Shown here in pieces: positions 1 to 11,352 of a DNA stretch of 64,000 nucleotides (position 1 is the first letter of the stretch; every line of letters starts with the position of its first letter). The translations under genes and the position numbers were made by a program. Source of the DNA: Siphonodentalium dalli (taxonomy: Eukaryota; Mollusca; Scaphopoda; Gadilida; Siphonodentaliidae); NCBI GenBank assembly GCA_032622095.1, contig CP136065.1, forward strand, positions 61,363,094 through 61,427,093. The letters run 5' to 3'. The notes under the pieces were generated by a model. That model saw only the letters and a program-made list of their open reading frames with translations. It made no database searches and was not told the origin of the DNA.

Positions 1-640
1 AATCGCAAACTCTTTTACGGGTAGAATTAAGCATATCGACGGGTAGTGTATGGTGAGCCAATTGCAGCACAATATATATATGATATAGAGAAATTGTTAT
101 CCGCATTCGCTTTCTTGGCCGACGTTATACTTGCTGCTATGGTTATATGATGGACATCTGCGTGGATAATGGATTGCATTAACCAGGGACGAGGCGAAAG
201 TGGAAGGGGTTGGCGTCTTTCTTTGACTCATTTTGGTAACATTTTCAATAATTAGCTTTCATAAGTAATTTCCCAGACCGTTCGAGTGTCGTCTAGAACA
301 GATGGAATTTTCTGACTGAGAAAATATGTTATGATATCACAAATATACAATTACGCTAATTTAATAATCCAACCATTATTCGGTGTAAAATGTGTTGGTT
401 TAGACCCAGGGTCCAAGAATGTCCTACATGCATGCACTTTTAGTCAGATATAAGACCGAAATTGCCCCTTATATTAGTTGGGGAATATTTAGTCATATAA
501 CTGGTAATGGGTTGGAATCTTTCGAAGGGTCGGGCAAGGGAATATTCATCCCAAGAACTTGGATATTTGTCTGGGTCTAAACCCGGATGTAGGTATATAG
601 AACAAGAGCTACACTGGGCGTGCAAAATACCCCCTCTCTT
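1..640. other. No gene seen; unassigned AT-rich DNA
   Basis: I see no exon-like reading frame with splice sites and no recognisable repeat boundary. The phrase cgcaaactc with a nearby acgggta motif recurs around 2,545-2,565, so part of this is probably old repeat. Confidence 0.4.
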
Positions 641-649
641 GGGTCGGCG

Positions 650-1050
650 GAAACTGGTGAAAAAAAGGGGCTTAACTCTGGTAAAAATTGGCGGACGGAA
701 CTCAAATTTGAACTTGACCTGTGTTTTGGTGGGAGAAAGTAATATACCAAATTATCATTGAATCCGATAAGCTCTAGTAAAGTTATCATCCGGACAACAA
801 ATTTCAAGGATTTTCTAAGTAAAAAAACGTCAAATAAGGGGCATAACTCCGGTGAAAATTGGCGGGCGGAACCCAAATTCGAACTTGAACTTACTTTTCG
901 GCTAGTAAACCCACATACCAAATTTTATTGAATTTGGTTCACTCTAACTAAAGTTATCATCCGGAAACCAGGTTAACGGACGGACGCCCGGACGCCCGGA
1001 CGGACAGACCAATACTATAATGCGACCGTTTTTTCAAACGGGCGTATAAA
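650..1050. repeat. Two-unit tandem repeat ending in GGACGGAC-rich tract
   Basis: Two diverged units of about 180 bp (about 655-830 and 832-975) share an 'aaaggggcataactc' start, a 'ggcggacggaac' middle and an 'aaagttatcatccgga' end. They are followed by a GGACGCCC/GGACGGAC-rich tract and 'gggcgtataaaaa'. Related sequence is near 49,260-49,510 and, more weakly, 58,020-58,420. The short reading frames over it look accidental. Confidence 0.7.
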
Positions 1051-1404
1051 AATCAAACTTGTTAAATATAAAGGGTGTTTAATGGTACACTATTCATTAT
1101 ATGGTTCGAATAAAGAGCGTTTGCTTCACGTCTATGCGAAACAAAGAAAACAGCTAAAAATCGCTCTGATGACGGTAAGATTGTGCCGAGTATGAGGTGT
1201 GTATATCAGTATTTGGTGTCACTATCGGCCACTACAATATACAACAGTCTTGGGGTTCAAATGCGCCATGTCCGTTCAAAAGTCCAATATCTATATTAAA
1301 ATGAGAAATCAGTCACCACCACATAAGGTACAATAACTGAACGGTTGTATTCAATCGTGTAACACATTCACGGTGTACTTATGCCCATGCACAAAGGGTC
1401 GATA

Positions 1405-2200
1405 TGGGACGTGGCGAGAGGGTGGGGTGTCTCACCCCAACTTTTGTCAACAGTTGGATATTGCATATACCTAACACACCAAAACATACGTTGAAATTAT
1501 TCTGTCATTCAGTTTGATTTTCCAAAAATGTATTAGTGGGAATTTTTTTTATAGTTTTAGACCAACATTTGCAAATATTCCTAATTTTGGTAGAAAAACA
1601 TTCGGGCTATATGGTCAACAGCAGGTTGGAAATATGCAACAAATGTAAAGCTTGAGGAAAGTCAATAATTTATCAATTTTCATGTTCAGATTTCAAAACG
1701 TTCTCACACCAGACCGAACCATGGTCGACCCGGTATGCCCTGGTCTAACCACATTCAGTGGCTCGGCAATACTGATCATTAATTTGTGAAAAACAAACCA
1801 GGGCGTGAATTTGCCTGGTGTTAGACCACTAGATGTTATGATTTTGCAATTTCCAGGTTCATATCTACAAAACTGTTCTCGTGCTGCATGGTCGGCAAGG
1901 TGGACACCCCCCCCCCCCCCCCCCCATCACAGGACTTCTGCAACAAGACTACTGATCCATTTAGAACAGTCCACAATAATATTCAGGACAGTGAAGGATC
2001 AGTTGGGGGAATCAGAGCCCAACGGGGTGCACAATTTGAATTACGCACAAACCTCGGTTTGGTGTGGTTTAAGGGGGTGTATAGTTGGGAATTTGAAGGT
2101 GGACACACCTTCTCAACGCGGAGACCCCCTATATAATTACGTCCCTGTGTCGAGACTGCGTATAGCACCGCCAACTCACTCTCTTAATCATAACATGTCA
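1405..2200. repeat. Dispersed repeat related to 21.3-22.3 kb
   Basis: It carries 'ggggtgtctcaccccaac', several AT-rich 'ttggaaat / ccaac' words and a poly-C run at about 1,908-1,925, and ends near 'cgtccctgtg'. The same words recur in the other orientation at 21,370-22,270 ('ggttggggtgagacacc', 'tgtccctgtcag'). No coding capacity is evident; the frames crossing the poly-C run give P-rich low-complexity peptides. Confidence 0.6.
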
Positions 2201-2572
2201 TTACTTGAGTGAAGACAGTCAGTAAACAAATCGGCGTTCCATAGTTATCTTAGTGTTAGAAGCCGCCTCGATACTTTGAACATAAAACATGGCTTAAATG
2301 ACAAATGTATCAATGAGATTTGGCAATGAAATCGTGCAATAAATAGATTAATGCATAGCTGACTGTTATTTCGTAGAACTAATGTACTTTTGAGTGAGAA
2401 AACTTTAGTGAAAGACAACCAGTCAATGGGATACATCTACCCGTTCCAAATCCCTATCGCTTTATGTGCTGCATTCAAAGTACGCAAATGACCGTGACGA
2501 TTTTCACCGATCTACCTGGATCTACCGGTACCCGTACCCGTCCGACGGGTATCGCAAACTCGCTATTGTATG

Positions 2573-3110
2573 TTATTTAAAGGCCCATTTAATTTTCGAG
2601 CCCCGATTATTTTTTATATTGCCTTGATATACGGTTTTAATAACAATCTATGACATACAATATGATTAAAATACTATAATTCATCACCAGTTGGAACGTT
2701 TGTGTCTCAGAATGTACCGTAGAGTAATAGAAAATAGCTGAAATGATGTGAAATCAGAACAATATTCCCCCGACTCGCTCCCAGAATGCAACATAATTCA
2801 AACAAAGATATAGAGCTATTCCCCTTCCATTGGAAATAATAGACTTTGTAGTATGTCCAGATGAAACTTAAGAACATAAAACAAGTCGACACCTCAACAA
2901 AAACAACATGTTCACGGTTTATTACACCGGATAAGTTGATGATACTATATTTTGGAGCTTTCTCTTTCAAATGGTGTATAATATGGCATAATGTCCATTG
3001 CTCACTTATGCTGAATACTGGAAGCAAACAATATATACTAGAATTGAGTACTACACCTCGATATAAACCAGAATGCCTCATCTAATTTTGTTTCTTGAGT
3101 AAGATCACGA
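2573..3110 (-). repeat. Fragment of the TTAA-AGGCCCA element family
   Basis: It begins with 'ttaaaggcccatttaa', matching the terminus of the element at 31,272-33,051. Inside, words such as 'ttccccttccattgg', 'aacatgttcacggttt' and 'ttggagctttctctttcaaatgg' are the reverse complement of 31,690-31,870. This is an old, diverged copy with no gene of its own. Confidence 0.65.
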
Positions 3111-3755
3111 ACATGGTGATTTTGTGGAGATGTTTATCACCCAGACAACCCTGGCCAAACTTTTCAATAGTTGTAATTAAGTTTCACGCCTGACGCAATT
3201 CAGTTGATATCATATAATCTCAGACCAAAGATATGTTAAAACTGTTCTGATACTTTGATTTTAGTGAAAATTTTACTGTGAAATTTGCTGTTTGACGAAC
3301 AAAATTCCATTATTTTCCTACTTCCGGTGCATTTATTCTCATTGAAATGACCATCAGTAACAGTTATATATTGTTGCATGGGAAATTTCCAACCAAATAT
3401 ATATATAGGTGATGTTAGGTCAGAAATTACAATATTTGAGAGCTGGAACTACAATATATATATATAGCTAGTACAAATTTCAAACTGATTAGTTTTTCGA
3501 TATCGCTGATCAAATAAAAACAATATACGACAAAAATGGAGCATTTATATGAAACTCGGGTGGTCAAATTCTCAAACAAAGTTTCCCACAAAAAAAAAAC
3601 AAAAAAAATAAAAAAATATGTGACATCTAAATAAAGAACACTATGTATAACACTCATGCAGCCGACGGCGTGTATATACGTCCAAGCAGGTGTCCTTTTA
3701 ATTGAGTGTACTGTGTACAACGATATTTATACTTATATACATATATGTGTTCCAG
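3110..3755. other. No gene seen; likely upstream intron of the ependymin-related gene
   Basis: AT-rich, with short TA microsatellites at about 3,400-3,470 and an A-rich tract at about 3,590-3,615. It ends with the splice acceptor 'tgtgttccag' directly before the exon at 3,756. Confidence 0.4.
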
Positions 3756-3869
3756 GGTTCCTTTGCAAAATATTTCGACCACCTGCATCGTCGGGAGGCT
3801 CACGTTTACTCGCTCCGGAAAGAAGACGGAACCATGGACGAAGGACGAACAGTATACGATTACAGGAAC
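3756..3869 (+). CDS. Ependymin-related gene, N-proximal exon
   Basis: 114 bp, 38 codons, phase 0 at both ends. The acceptor is 'gtgttccag' and the donor 'gtgagt'. It encodes GSFAKYFDHLHRREAH and ends in VYDYRN. The match is to the family's beta-strand region and is weaker than that of the C-terminal exons. Confidence 0.65.
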
Positions 3870-6800
3870 GTGAGTAAATCAGACGAGACTTCTGTTCAAC
3901 GGAACAGAAGTATGTAACTATGTATATACATATAGCCATAATTATTATAAGAATTGCCGCTTTTTTTCTGAGCCACACCAACTTAGTTAAAAGTACCCAA
4001 TCCGATTCGATGGTCCCCATATAATCAGATTCCAACAACAACAACGTAATTAACAATTATTTTTAGAAATGCCGCTTCAGCTATCAGAATCGATTAATTG
4101 CCCTAAAATAATGCGAACCACTGTCAACTATAGTATAAAATTGCCCGAAACATGTAATTTATCAACATGTTGTTCGACGAAATTTGACCTTATTTTCAAC
4201 ACAAATCCTCTTGATTTTAGAGTTATCCATCTTCATCCGCAATTTGGTCCGAGACCGTCGGCTCGTCGACTTTTTACTGGGCCACTAGGAACTCGATGGT
4301 GAAAAATAATAAATTTTAAAAATCGATATCTAATAACTCTGAGCTTTGATAGGTGTGTTCCTCGACTCGAATCAAATATTTTTACCCCCGAATCAAAATA
4401 AATAGTAATTGAGGGGCGCTTAATCGGATTATGCATCTTTAATGTGTTAATGATGCAATATTACCAACATCTTCCAATAATGACTGTAATAATAAGGGTC
4501 TAGAATATCGCCGAACATTAACAGCTCTTAACCAAATAAAATTATGAATCACACCTAGTCGTTCCAATGAGAATCTTTCATTTGGCAATTTTTAATTAGT
4601 AATGGCTAAATTGGTGGGCGTTATATATAACTTCATGTATAAGAATTCCTGATTGTACATTCCGTGCTCATGTTGAATGTCGACAGATCAATGCACCATG
4701 CACGTTGTGGTTACAATACACCAAATGATTTGCATAGGCCTCAGTGTTAACAAATCCCGCTTTATATTTATTGTGTGCCTCCTATGTGGAGAAGAATATA
4801 TATAAAGGTTACAATATGGTATATACATGTACATGTATATGGTTATCACAACGTCGTTGAAAACACACCAACACAGAGCTGTAGTATATTGTTTTAACGT
4901 ATCCATATGCGTGTGAGTTGAGAGTGTATGTTTATACAGTATTAGTTATAACATGGTATATGCGAGCGATGATCGATACCATGGCGTGTATCAATGACCA
5001 CAATATACTGGCTACTCTAATATCAATTTGAGTTCCCGCGAATAAAGCGACACATGGTGAGCAAGTAAGTTGATGAGTCCAGAATAATAAGCTCCATTTG
5101 ATGCAACACTTCGTGAAGGGAAGGGTGAAGGGAACTGCACAATGCATTCCGACCATCCTAACCGGCCTGCGGCCGGAAACTACACAACAAGGAAACACTT
5201 CGTCGGGAATGGTAACTACCTCTGTTCCAAGAAGAAAAGCACATAGTGTAGAGTCACTGATTGTGTCCAGATATAGGTATGGTTCTATCCCATAGTGGTT
5301 GAGTATATGGTCGTAATAACCATTCCTCATGCAGGTGATGTGATCGGAAGTACAGTAGCGCATCGCGTGAAGAAGTTCATTATCATAGCACATACGACAA
5401 GCGTCACACACAAGGTTATTTTTGTATGTCGTTTTGTTCAAAAGCAATCCGAGATTTTTCAACTTTTCGCCATAATTAGGGTATTTCCTAAGTAATACCC
5501 ATATACTCCAGTTAGCTGATGGATTTGAGTGCGTTGTCTGGAATGTTTTAAGACTTGTGTCTCCGGAAACAGAAGCTAGCCATTCTCTCTCATAACTTTC
5601 CCAAACTGATTGCTGAATCAGACGTTTCCACGAACACTTAGATGGGAAGTTACCAGTTTCCACGAAAGAGTCCAGATGAGTTCGTTGATCATACAGCTGT
5701 AGAATTAAGTTCAATTATATCTGGAACAAATCCTGTAGTCAGGCGAGCAAAAAGAGTGAATTTGAAGAACTTCTGAAGAAATATTCTGAGGGGAACCTGG
5801 CGATCCTGTGGTAGATAAATCAATGAACATAAAAAAGAAAGTTTCTTGATGTGAATTTGTCTCTCGAGTGGCAGAAGTCCAAGCAAGCTTAGGGAAATAC
5901 ACGTGGGAGTACGCGATGGGAGAGACTGGATGTGTTTCACGCACACTCGGTAAGATTTCTCCATTGTGTACATGGTAGTTTTGTTCGGGAGTTCCATTAG
6001 TTCGCACCCATATAGGGCTTTGGGCAGTGCAACAGATTGTAGCAGACTTGTCATCGTTATTGGAGTGCACATTTTGAATAAGCTTTTGCCAGCCAAACTG
6101 AAATAAGATTTCCTCAGTTTTTCAGATAATAGATAAGAACGGGTTGGCATGCATGCACTGAAATTTGCACTGCTTAATACCAAGATGAGCACATTCTGTC
6201 GCTTCTGTTAGTGGACTGTCACCGAGAAGCCACGTCCTGTTGCTAGCAGAGTTTTGATGCTTGGTCTCATTGAAGACGACGACGACGCTCTTTTTATTTG
6301 AGAATTTGAACCGCCATCTCTGGCTGTATTTGTAACAAACGTCAATCAAACACTCGAGACCGGATTTGGACAATGAAACGAGTGCAATATCGTCAGCAAC
6401 TGAAGGTGCCACACAAGAGATGTCTCCTATGTGTAGACCGTGTTCAGAATCGCAGAGAGAGTTCAGTAGTTAATTTATGAATACCAGATAGAAGAAGGGG
6501 GATGTTACGCCCCCCCCCCCCTGCCTTGTTCCTTGTAAGATGTCGAAAGGCGCCGAGAGCGAGCCGCTGTACATTACACGGCTGGTGCAATTTTTGTGCA
6601 TGTTTGCCACAACACGCAGAACTTTACCTTTTAAACCTAGATCGTATAGTTTCACAAGAAGGCCTTCGTGCCACACACGATCGAACGCCTTCGCAGAGTC
6701 CAAAAAACACACAAATGCTCTTGAATGTAAGTCGCTCGCATAGGAAACTGCTTCCTGGAGGGCAAACGATGTCACCAAACAGTTCACTCCTTTCTGAAAA

Positions 6801-9800
6801 CCATTCTGAAGCTCGTTTGGAAATCTGGTAAAATTCCCATCCTTCAGAAATCTGTCTGTTGACCCTGCACGAGTATCAAACATTGAAGAACGTCCTTTTA
6901 GACGCACGAAAATGTGCCCAAAGGTACTTGTAAACGTGCTGCGTCACCCTGCAGTTTTGACAAACGTCACACTACCCTTAAAATGGAGAAAAAAATGACA
7001 TCGAAAAAAACACCAACCCCTCCCATAAATTATTTGCCAATTTGACAGCCGTAACCGTTCACCATGTGGCTATATTTGATGTTTCTCATCGGGAAACACG
7101 TTTGTGCATTTTTTCGTGCACTTTTCATCCATGTGTCATTGACCATTCAGCTGCCAGAATTTTTTTTAAGCCGATCCTAGCTTGGGGGTCCCAGGGGAAA
7201 TCAGTCTACTAATTTGTATTTGGTGTTTATAACCTTGCGATATGCGTCAAATTTGGGTCCAGGCATAGAGCCAGTAAGCTCGTGTGATAACTTAACCCTT
7301 TAGGTCGTTTGTTGAACTTTTTAGCTGAACATTTACCACCAGTGAATATAATGAATCATTCAGCTATTGTAATATATGTTCTGCCTGTCATCAGTTCTGC
7401 TTTCAGTATCTGAACACCTCTCTAAATGAACAACAGACCATTCCAACGTATATGTGTGAATGGGAGAATCCATTTAGTATCTATATAAAGGGTTAAAACA
7501 TAATAAATAAACAAGGACGTGCATATAAGAGAATACATTGACCTAACAATATTTACTGTGACCTTATAAGCCAGTGAATTCTCTTACATATGTGAAGTTC
7601 CCAATGGGAGATTCGCATATATAACATAATGCACTGGCACAAGATATATAATGCTGCTCCAGTGCAGCTCCCGTCACGAAAGAGACTTTGTCATTTGAAG
7701 AACTGTTCTAATGATCTGCATGAATCCATGCACCCATTTCCCACAGCACACATTTACCCCACATATATTATATAGGTCAAACGATTTCGTACAGCTATAA
7801 TATACTACACCACGACTGGACACTGACTACAACAATGCATGGAACAGACCCAAATCATGTCCACGTGTATTCTGCATGCCAATAAACACGGATAATATTT
7901 AGATTCACTTTTCGATGTACATGTATATATATATGTATACATTATATGATCTAACATAATATCCCAATTTCTATATACACAGAACAAGCAGTATGACTTG
8001 AAGAAAAATGGCAACTGTACTGTGCAGAATATGCCGAGAGATAGCATGCGTGCGCCATGCATTCCAGGTATTACTTTATAAGGGACTGGTTATTACATAC
8101 ATGTGCAGGGACTCAATGTCTTCAGAGTGGGATCATGCGAAGTAACACAATTATCATATTAGGCCTTATTATAGTTAATACATTGGTAATATACATTGAT
8201 ACTTAATAAAATATTTCGATTGTTATTTTCCTCATATTTATGCATGTTTTTTTTTATATCACATGCTCTTCGTTTGTTGTGTTTTCTCCTTATAATAATG
8301 AATGTTTTATGTTGTTTGATCATTAATCATATTTAGCAAAATGTAATGTTTATTATTATCCATCCATTACTGAACTAACACTATTTCTGATTGGCCAAAA
8401 GCCGTCACATGAATAATCCGGGAAAAAGTCATATTGGACTCCCAAAAGTCATATTGGACTCAATCGGGTCCATTGTGATTTTTTTTTATCGGGTCTCCGT
8501 GACGTCACGAAGTAACTCTATTTGCCAAATGAATCGGTGAAATTGTGATACGCGCACAATACTCTGGTGGATTTAGCAGACTTTCACTTCCGCATTGAGT
8601 TTTGTTTTTCACTTCCGTTTTACTGTTCCAAATCATGCTTTTTGATGATCAAATACAGGCTTTTATAGAGAATCAAGTGCCCATAAATACCAAAAATAAC
8701 CACAAAAGTTTTTATTCCCAAAATTTGGACTGATAAACAAACATACAGATGAATAATAAAAATGTCATTATACAATGTTGTGTACAGTATATATGTGTTC
8801 TTCTTGTACTCGTCCAGGTTGTGGTGAAAGGTCATATTGGACTCGATCGACACTGCGTGTCTCGTCCAATATTACTTTTCACCACAACCTGGACGAGTAC
8901 AAGAAAAACACATATTGTACATAACAATGTATAATAACTTTATATTATTAAGAGCTAATAGATTCATTAATAAATTCATAAAAGTCTGTAAAACAACTAT
9001 CATCAACAAGTACATGTGAAATACATTGACTTTGTTCTTAAGTTCGTTATTAATAACTTTAAAATATAATAATAAAACCATTGTTATGTAAACATTATAG
9101 TGTTACAGTGGAATTGTGAAATTTCCTACAACAGACCAAGTAGTCCAATAACATGCCAAACGTTAATCAAATATTGATGGTAAACTTCTGGGAAAGGTCA
9201 AAGCATTGACATATATTCTGAAAATGATATCTAGACTAATATATTTTAACCTATACATGCACGATAAGCGATGTTTGTTGACAAATCACTGTAACAATTT
9301 TGTTTACATAACAATGGTTTCAACACGCGATATTTCGTTCTTGTTGATATACAAATAAGAAATATCAGAACAAAGTGTGCCTATTTCTCCATGTTGTTCT
9401 TAGTGTATGGTGATGTTTTTACCGATATTTATATCTTTTTATTCAATAAACGGGCGATTTAGCGGAATGAAATTAAATCGCTACCATGCACGTGCAATCG
9501 AATAGATAATTTTATAGACAGAACCAAAACCAATGTTTCAATATCCATTGTGTGGTGCAAATATAATTGCATTTATACGAAGGTTAATACTTTTGTCTGG
9601 TGTATATAGGGCTGGTGATGTTTAATTTCAAACTTGGAGAGTCCCGAGTCAAGAAACTATATATGTATGTTTTTGCTAACAGTATATATCCATTTGTTTG
9701 TAGATAATGCGACATATTTGGGTACCGCATACATTGGTTATGGGAGTGATGCGCTACAATTTGACAGCTGGTATTATGAGAACGGCCATTCCCAATACCA

Positions 9801-11045
9801 CATGGATGTCTCGCCTGAAACCTGTACTCCTATAATAGAAACATCACAGACGACGTTCAGTGGAAGTAAGTACTTCTCTATATACATTAATTATGCATAA
9901 ATTAAAAGTGCCATGCAGAAACACGCTATCAAATCCTCGGTTAAGCCCCGGTTCCAAATCCCCGATTTCCCATCCCGAATGTTCCCGAATGACTCCCGAA
10001 TCATAATTTTGCAAAAATCGTGGAGTAAGTTCGGGACAAGTCGGGACAGTGAATTTTTACCCCCGAACATGATCGGGGATATCGGTGCTATCGGGGTCGA
10101 TTCGGGACAATTCTGGACTCGCACCCGACAGTTTTGAAATGTTCAAAACTATCGGGAACCAAGCCGAATCGCTCCCGATTTGTAAATCATCGGGAGACAT
10201 TCGGGAGCAATTCGGCACCTATTCTGGAGTAGTCGGCAGTATTCGGCAATATTCGGGTGGATATTCTGGAGTAGTCGGCAGTATTCGGTAGGTTATTCCC
10301 GAATTCGCCATGTGTGGCTGCTTTTATACTGAGATCCGGTGTATCTGAAAAATTCGGCATCGATTCGGGACGTTCGGCAGCAATTGAGTACCAATTCGGT
10401 ATCTATTCGGCATCAATTCGGTACCAGTTCGGCATTGATTCGGGGTATTCGGCAACAATTCGGTGTAAGTCGGTAGTAATCTGGGCAATTTGGCAGTCAC
10501 TCACACGAAATTTCGGTATCAGTTCGGGATAATTCTTGATCATTCGGGAAGATATTCGGAAGCATTCTGGAATACTCGGCAATGTTCTGGACGATTAAAT
10601 TTTGTCATAATTCGGCATCAGTTCGGCGACTTTTTGGAATAAAACTCGTCCAGAATTCTCTCGAATGCTACCGATTTGGTCTGGTCCCGAATTTGTGCCG
10701 AATGTACTAATTCGGGACAGAAAATCGGGAATATGGAACCGGGGCTTTAGAGGGCCGTGAAAGTGCATGACATTTTCGTAACACCAGCTATTTCACATGT
10801 GAATAATAATGCACACTATATATGCTTTCAAACCAGTATAATAGAATTGTTGTTGTTGTTGTCGTCGTCGTCGTCGTCGTCGTTGTTGTCGTTGTTGCAT
10901 GCTTTTGTTGTGTATATGCCGCTATAATGTTCCTGTTAACTCTTTGCTTTCAGATCCAACAGAGATGGCGTTCGAGTATCGTAATTACAAAGAAGGCATA
11001 AGTAACGCAGTCGTGTTTCAGATTCCACCCGAATGTCGGGTATGA
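3756..11045 (+). CDS. Ependymin-related secreted protein (partial model, three exons)
   Basis: Recognised exons: 3756-3869, 9704-9865 and 10954-11045 (stop TGA). The first encodes a stretch with FDHLHRREAHVYSLRKED and VYDYRN, resembling the first beta-sheet part of ependymin-family proteins. The second encodes DNATYLGTAYIGYG, FDSWYYE and CTPIIE, the usual 'NATF.G..YIG...W...C.P' block. The last encodes FEYRNYKEGISN..VFQIPPEC, the family's terminal 'F.DI..GI.DP..F.PP..C' motif. Exons 2 and 3 join in phase (a|at, giving Asn). The first exon ends in phase 0 and the second begins in phase 1, so at least one exon (family expectation: about 25 residues with a K-C motif) is unfound between 3.87 and 9.70 kb. 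The signal peptide and N-terminal CC region are also unfound. Ependymin-family proteins are secreted, fold as a LolA/LppX-like beta sandwich and are proposed to bind lipids or calcium. The family call is firm; the exon chain is incomplete. Gene loss or pseudogenisation cannot be excluded. Confidence 0.75.
3991..4438. mobile_element. TTAA-flanked miniature element (AGTACCCAATCC family)
   Basis: TTAA at 3987-3990 and at 4439-4442. The ends are imperfect inverted repeats (AAGTACCCAATCCGATT versus AATCGGATTATGCATCT). The interior ('gttatccatcttcatccgc', 'cctcgactcgaatcaaatat') is shared with 27,344-27,823 and with 11,870-12,080. It lies in an intron of the ependymin-related gene. TTAA target sites are typical of piggyBac-type elements. 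Confidence 0.7.
4932..6907 (-). pseudogene. Decayed non-LTR retrotransposon ORF2 (reverse transcriptase and C-terminal region)
   Basis: Read on the minus strand. The 6470-6907 frame carries AFVCFLDSAKAFDRVWHEG (RT motif with catalytic Asp) and a degenerate 'QGGGGVTSPFF' where RTs usually have 'QGGVLSP'. Next, in another frame (6122-6412), is SVADDIALVS, a form of the (Y/F)ADD active site. A 5689-6192 frame follows with ALPKALYGCELM. Then the 4932-5714 frame has a C..C...H...C cluster (VCDACRMC ... HAMRYC) followed by a YG motif, as in LINE C-termini. Frames change at least three times, a poly-C run (about 6,510-6,521, plus strand) disrupts the RT core, and no N-terminal endonuclease is seen. 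It is dead and 5'-truncated, with nearest resemblance to Jockey/CR1-type LINEs; the exact clade is not certain. It sits antisense inside an ependymin-gene intron. Confidence 0.85.
6910..7290. other. No gene seen
   Basis: Intron DNA of the ependymin-related gene. No repeats or exon motifs were recognised. Confidence 0.4.
7296..7492. mobile_element. TTAA-flanked miniature element (CCCTTTCTATACTAA family, short copy)
   Basis: TTAA at 7292-7295 and 7493-7496. The ends are CCCTTTAGG and the right-end 'tttagtatctatataaaggg'. The interior shares 'tttgttgaactttt', 'ctgaacattt' and 'aatgggagaatccattt' with the larger copies at 25,959-26,312 and 54,459-54,813. Confidence 0.75.
7520..7685. repeat. Degenerate copy of the TTATATATGCGAG hairpin cassette
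   Basis: Words 'catataagagaatacattg', 'gtgaattctcttacatatgtg', 'gagattcgcatatata' and 'aatgctgctccagtgcagc' follow the order of the better-preserved copies at 61,364-61,600 and 54,154-54,394. Confidence 0.6.
8400..8560. repeat. Short direct repeats of gtcatattggactc
   Basis: 'gtcatattggactc' occurs twice at about 8,428-8,460 and again at about 8,831. The last lies at the centre of the large palindrome there, so these are probably parts of one element family. Confidence 0.5.
8745..8945. repeat. Large palindrome in intron
   Basis: The arm at about 8,801-8,827 (cttgtactcgtccaggttg...) is an exact reverse complement of about 8,877-8,903. Weaker pairing extends outwards ('gtgttcttcttgtact' with 'agtacaagaaaaacac', 'cattatacaatgttgtgtac' with 'gtacataacaatgtataat'). 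A foldback miniature element is likely. Confidence 0.75.
9062..9345. mobile_element. Inverted-repeat element with AAACCATTGTTATGTAAACA ends
   Basis: The left end at about 9,077 reads AAACCATTGTTATGTAAACA and the right end at about 9,320 is its reverse complement, followed inwards by 'tgttacagtg' / 'cactgtaac'. A second copy in the opposite orientation lies at about 51,778-52,070. No coding sequence. Transposon class unknown. Confidence 0.7.
9704..9865 (+). CDS. Ependymin-related gene, penultimate exon
   Basis: 162 bp. The acceptor is 'ttgtttgtag' and the donor 'gtaagt'. It starts one base into a codon and ends with one base of the next. It encodes (D)NATYLGTAYIGYG, FDSWYYENGHSQYH and ETCTPIIE, with one NAT glycosylation sequon and the conserved Cys of the C.P motif. 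Confidence 0.85.
9944..10746. mobile_element. PIF/Harbinger-like miniature element with internal CGG-rich satellite
   Basis: 803 bp. Terminal inverted repeats start AGCCCCGGTTCC and are flanked by a 3-bp duplication TTA (9941-9943 and 10747-10749). Three-base TWA target duplications are the PIF/Harbinger signature. The interior is made almost wholly of short variants of 'attcggcagtattcgg', 'attcgggac' and 'ttcggtatcag' in one orientation. Open frames through it are repeats, not a protein. It sits in the last intron of the ependymin-related gene, 78 bp after the donor. Confidence 0.75.
10843..10905. repeat. GTT/GTC trinucleotide microsatellite
   Basis: Imperfect (GTT)n-(GTC)n-(GTT)n run just upstream of the last ependymin exon. 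Confidence 0.9.
10954..11045 (+). CDS. Ependymin-related gene, terminal exon
   Basis: 92 bp including the stop TGA. The acceptor 'ctttgctttcag' is strong. Translation from the join is NPTEMAFEYRNYKEGISN, then VFQIPPECRV and stop. The C-terminal 'PPEC' followed closely by the stop is typical of the family. Confidence 0.85.
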
Positions 11046-11350
11046 TGGTCCATGGCCTCTCAGATTCAGTACCTCACCTAGCAGATATGGAAATATGGAT
11101 GCTGGGTCATGTTCCGTCCGGTTAAAGAATATCATTATACGCCGGCATTCTACCGGTCGTATGGGCGTTATTGCACGTCTTGCGGCTTATCTGAATTGAG
11201 TTTGTTTAGTTGTTTTTTTAGATTACAAATTAAACCGTGTGATTTCAAAACCAATTTGTTGCCTCCATGTTGATTGTCGTGCTCAAAATGATATATTTGT
11301 AAACATACGTGATCTACATTTGGTGTCCATGCAGGCCATTATTAAGGCGG
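11046..11350. other. 3' flank of the ependymin-related gene
   Basis: Expected 3' UTR. A minus-strand 61-codon frame at 10,950-11,135 is only the antisense of the exon. No other structure was recognised. Confidence 0.4.
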
Positions 11351-11352
11351 AA

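Noticed and set aside
1805-2212. 135-codon frame with PPPPPP tract
   Set aside because: The Pro run is the poly-C homopolymer, and the frame covers a dispersed repeat also found at 21-22 kb.
5098-5495. Plus-strand frames of 65-66 codons at 5.1-5.5 kb
   Set aside because: They are antisense to the LINE C-terminal region, which has a recognisable family pattern.
8109-8141. Possible missing ependymin exon ('tgcag' acceptor, GLNVFRVGSCE, 'gtaaca' donor)
   Set aside because: The peptide faintly fits, but it is 33 bp (phase 0-0) and does not resolve the phase 1 needed by the next exon; it lacks the usual length.
10085-10532. Frames with repeated 'YSGVVGSIRQ' and 'YQFGIDSG', looking like a repeat protein
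   Set aside because: They arise from the CGG-word satellite inside a transposon with inverted ends; no start or splice signals fit.
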